NCBI GenBank assembly: GCA_052387955.1
Contig: JBQTIQ010000102.1
Location: 1 to 5,371 of the forward strand
Reading direction: 5' to 3'
Origin: JBQTIQ01 sp052387955
GTDB lineage: Bacteria; Actinomycetota; Acidimicrobiia; Acidimicrobiales; JACDCH01
DNA length: 5,371 bases
This document shows positions 4,925-5,371 of the stretch, in pieces. A program made the position numbers and the translations under genes. Each line of letters begins with the position of its first letter. The first letter of the stretch is position 1. The notes under the pieces are model-generated. The model saw only the letters and a list, made by a program, of their open reading frames with translations. It did no database searches and was not told the DNA's origin.

Positions 4925-5371
4925 GTGGGTCGTCGCCAGAACGTGCTGGTGCTCGCCGGGATCGTGGCTTTCGCGATCGGCGTCGCTTTGGTGTTCCTGG
5001 TCCTGCGAGATGACGACGAGTCGGGCGGCTCTGCCTCGGGTTCCAACACCGTCGATGTGCTCGTGGCCAAGCAGGAGATCAAGGCGGGCACCCGAGGTGA
5101 GGATGCTCAGAGCCAGGTCGAGGTCCGAAAGGTCAATTCCAACAACCGCCAGGCCGATGCTCTGGTTACGCCGAGCCAGCTGAGCAACCAGATCTTCAAC
5201 GCCACCTTCCGGTCCGGGGAGCAGATCCGCAGCTTCGGGCTCAACGCCCGTAGCGCGGTCAAGCAGCTGACCGTGCCCGACGGCATGGAAGCGCTGGCGG
5301 TGAGCACCCCCTTCGACGCCGGCGGCGCCTGCTACATCGCTCCCGGCGACATCGTGAACGTGTACCAGGTG
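4925..5371 (+). CDS. cpaB: Flp/Tad pilus assembly protein CpaB (RcpC), N-terminal part
   Basis: The frame runs from GTG 4925 to the right edge, giving 149 residues of an incomplete protein. MGRRQN is followed by one hydrophobic segment (about 7-27) and a short acidic and Gly/Ser linker (29-41), a signal-anchor layout with the rest outside the membrane. A SAF-type domain follows, with VDVLVAKQEIKAGT (43-56), ADALVTPSQL (77-86) and RSGEQI (96-101). Next comes the RcpC/CpaB region with LTVPDGMEALAV (115-126) and the characteristic PGDIVNVY (140-147). CpaB proteins are part of Flp/Tad pilus assembly. In diderms they work with the CpaC secretin; in monoderm actinobacteria their exact partner is less clear. 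An in-frame ATG at 4913 would add MEEI. GTG is preferred because of the GGAGG site and the basic residues then sitting directly before the membrane helix. Codon use has somewhat more A/T at third positions than its neighbours. SAF domains also occur in other proteins, but the PGD motif favours CpaB. Other tad genes would be expected to the right. Confidence 0.88.
   Translation, partial: MGRRQNVLVLAGIVAFAIGVALVFLVLRDDDESGGSASGSNTVDVLVAKQEIKAGTRGEDAQSQVEVRKVNSNNRQADALVTPSQLSNQIFNATFRSGEQIRSFGLNARSAVKQLTVPDGMEALAVSTPFDAGGACYIAPGDIVNVYQV

Noticed and set aside
4779..5183. A plus-strand frame of 134 codons beginning with ATG and overlapping the CpaB-like gene
   Set aside because: It is out of frame with the SAF/CpaB motifs and its product is Arg-, Ser- and Trp-rich. 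The CpaB frame is the real one.

Overview
The window is GC-rich DNA that looks like the chromosome of an actinobacterium, plausibly from the Acidimicrobiia or a neighbouring class. This placement is inference. It rests on the actinobacterial style of UvrB (Walker A ending GKS rather than GKT), on dephospho-CoA kinase lying close to uvrB as in mycobacteria, on frequent GTG starts, on an apparently leaderless uvrB promoter, and on a CpaB-type Flp/Tad pilus protein of the kind common in actinobacteria.

The layout has two divergent blocks. On the minus strand, reading from right to left, are coaE (dephospho-CoA kinase, 4409 to 3813), a 508-residue polytopic membrane protein of the HTTM / vitamin K-dependent gamma-carboxylase-like superfamily (3704 to 2178), uvrB (excision nuclease subunit B, 2095 to 59), and perhaps the first 17 codons of another gene (51 to 1). 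On the plus strand a CpaB/RcpC-like SAF-domain protein starts at about 4925 and runs off the right edge. Between coaE and cpaB lies about 515 bp in which I see no convincing gene. It holds several inverted repeats and a possible promoter and leader for the pilus gene.

coaE serves coenzyme A biosynthesis, uvrB serves nucleotide excision repair, and the gene between them is a membrane protein of unknown substrate that keeps a lysine in the position of the carboxylase active-site base. The three genes share direction, but the gaps between them (108 and 82 bp) contain a strong hairpin, a start-codon hairpin and a good -10 element. They are therefore probably not one simple operon. The pilus gene points the other way and probably begins a Tad-type pilus cluster outside the window.

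I found no mobile element, CRISPR array, tRNA or rRNA. The genes are familiar families. The points worth a second look are the carboxylase-like membrane protein, the hairpin that would bury its start codon, the leaderless uvrB promoter, a changed residue pair in UvrB motif VI, and the structured leader of the pilus gene.
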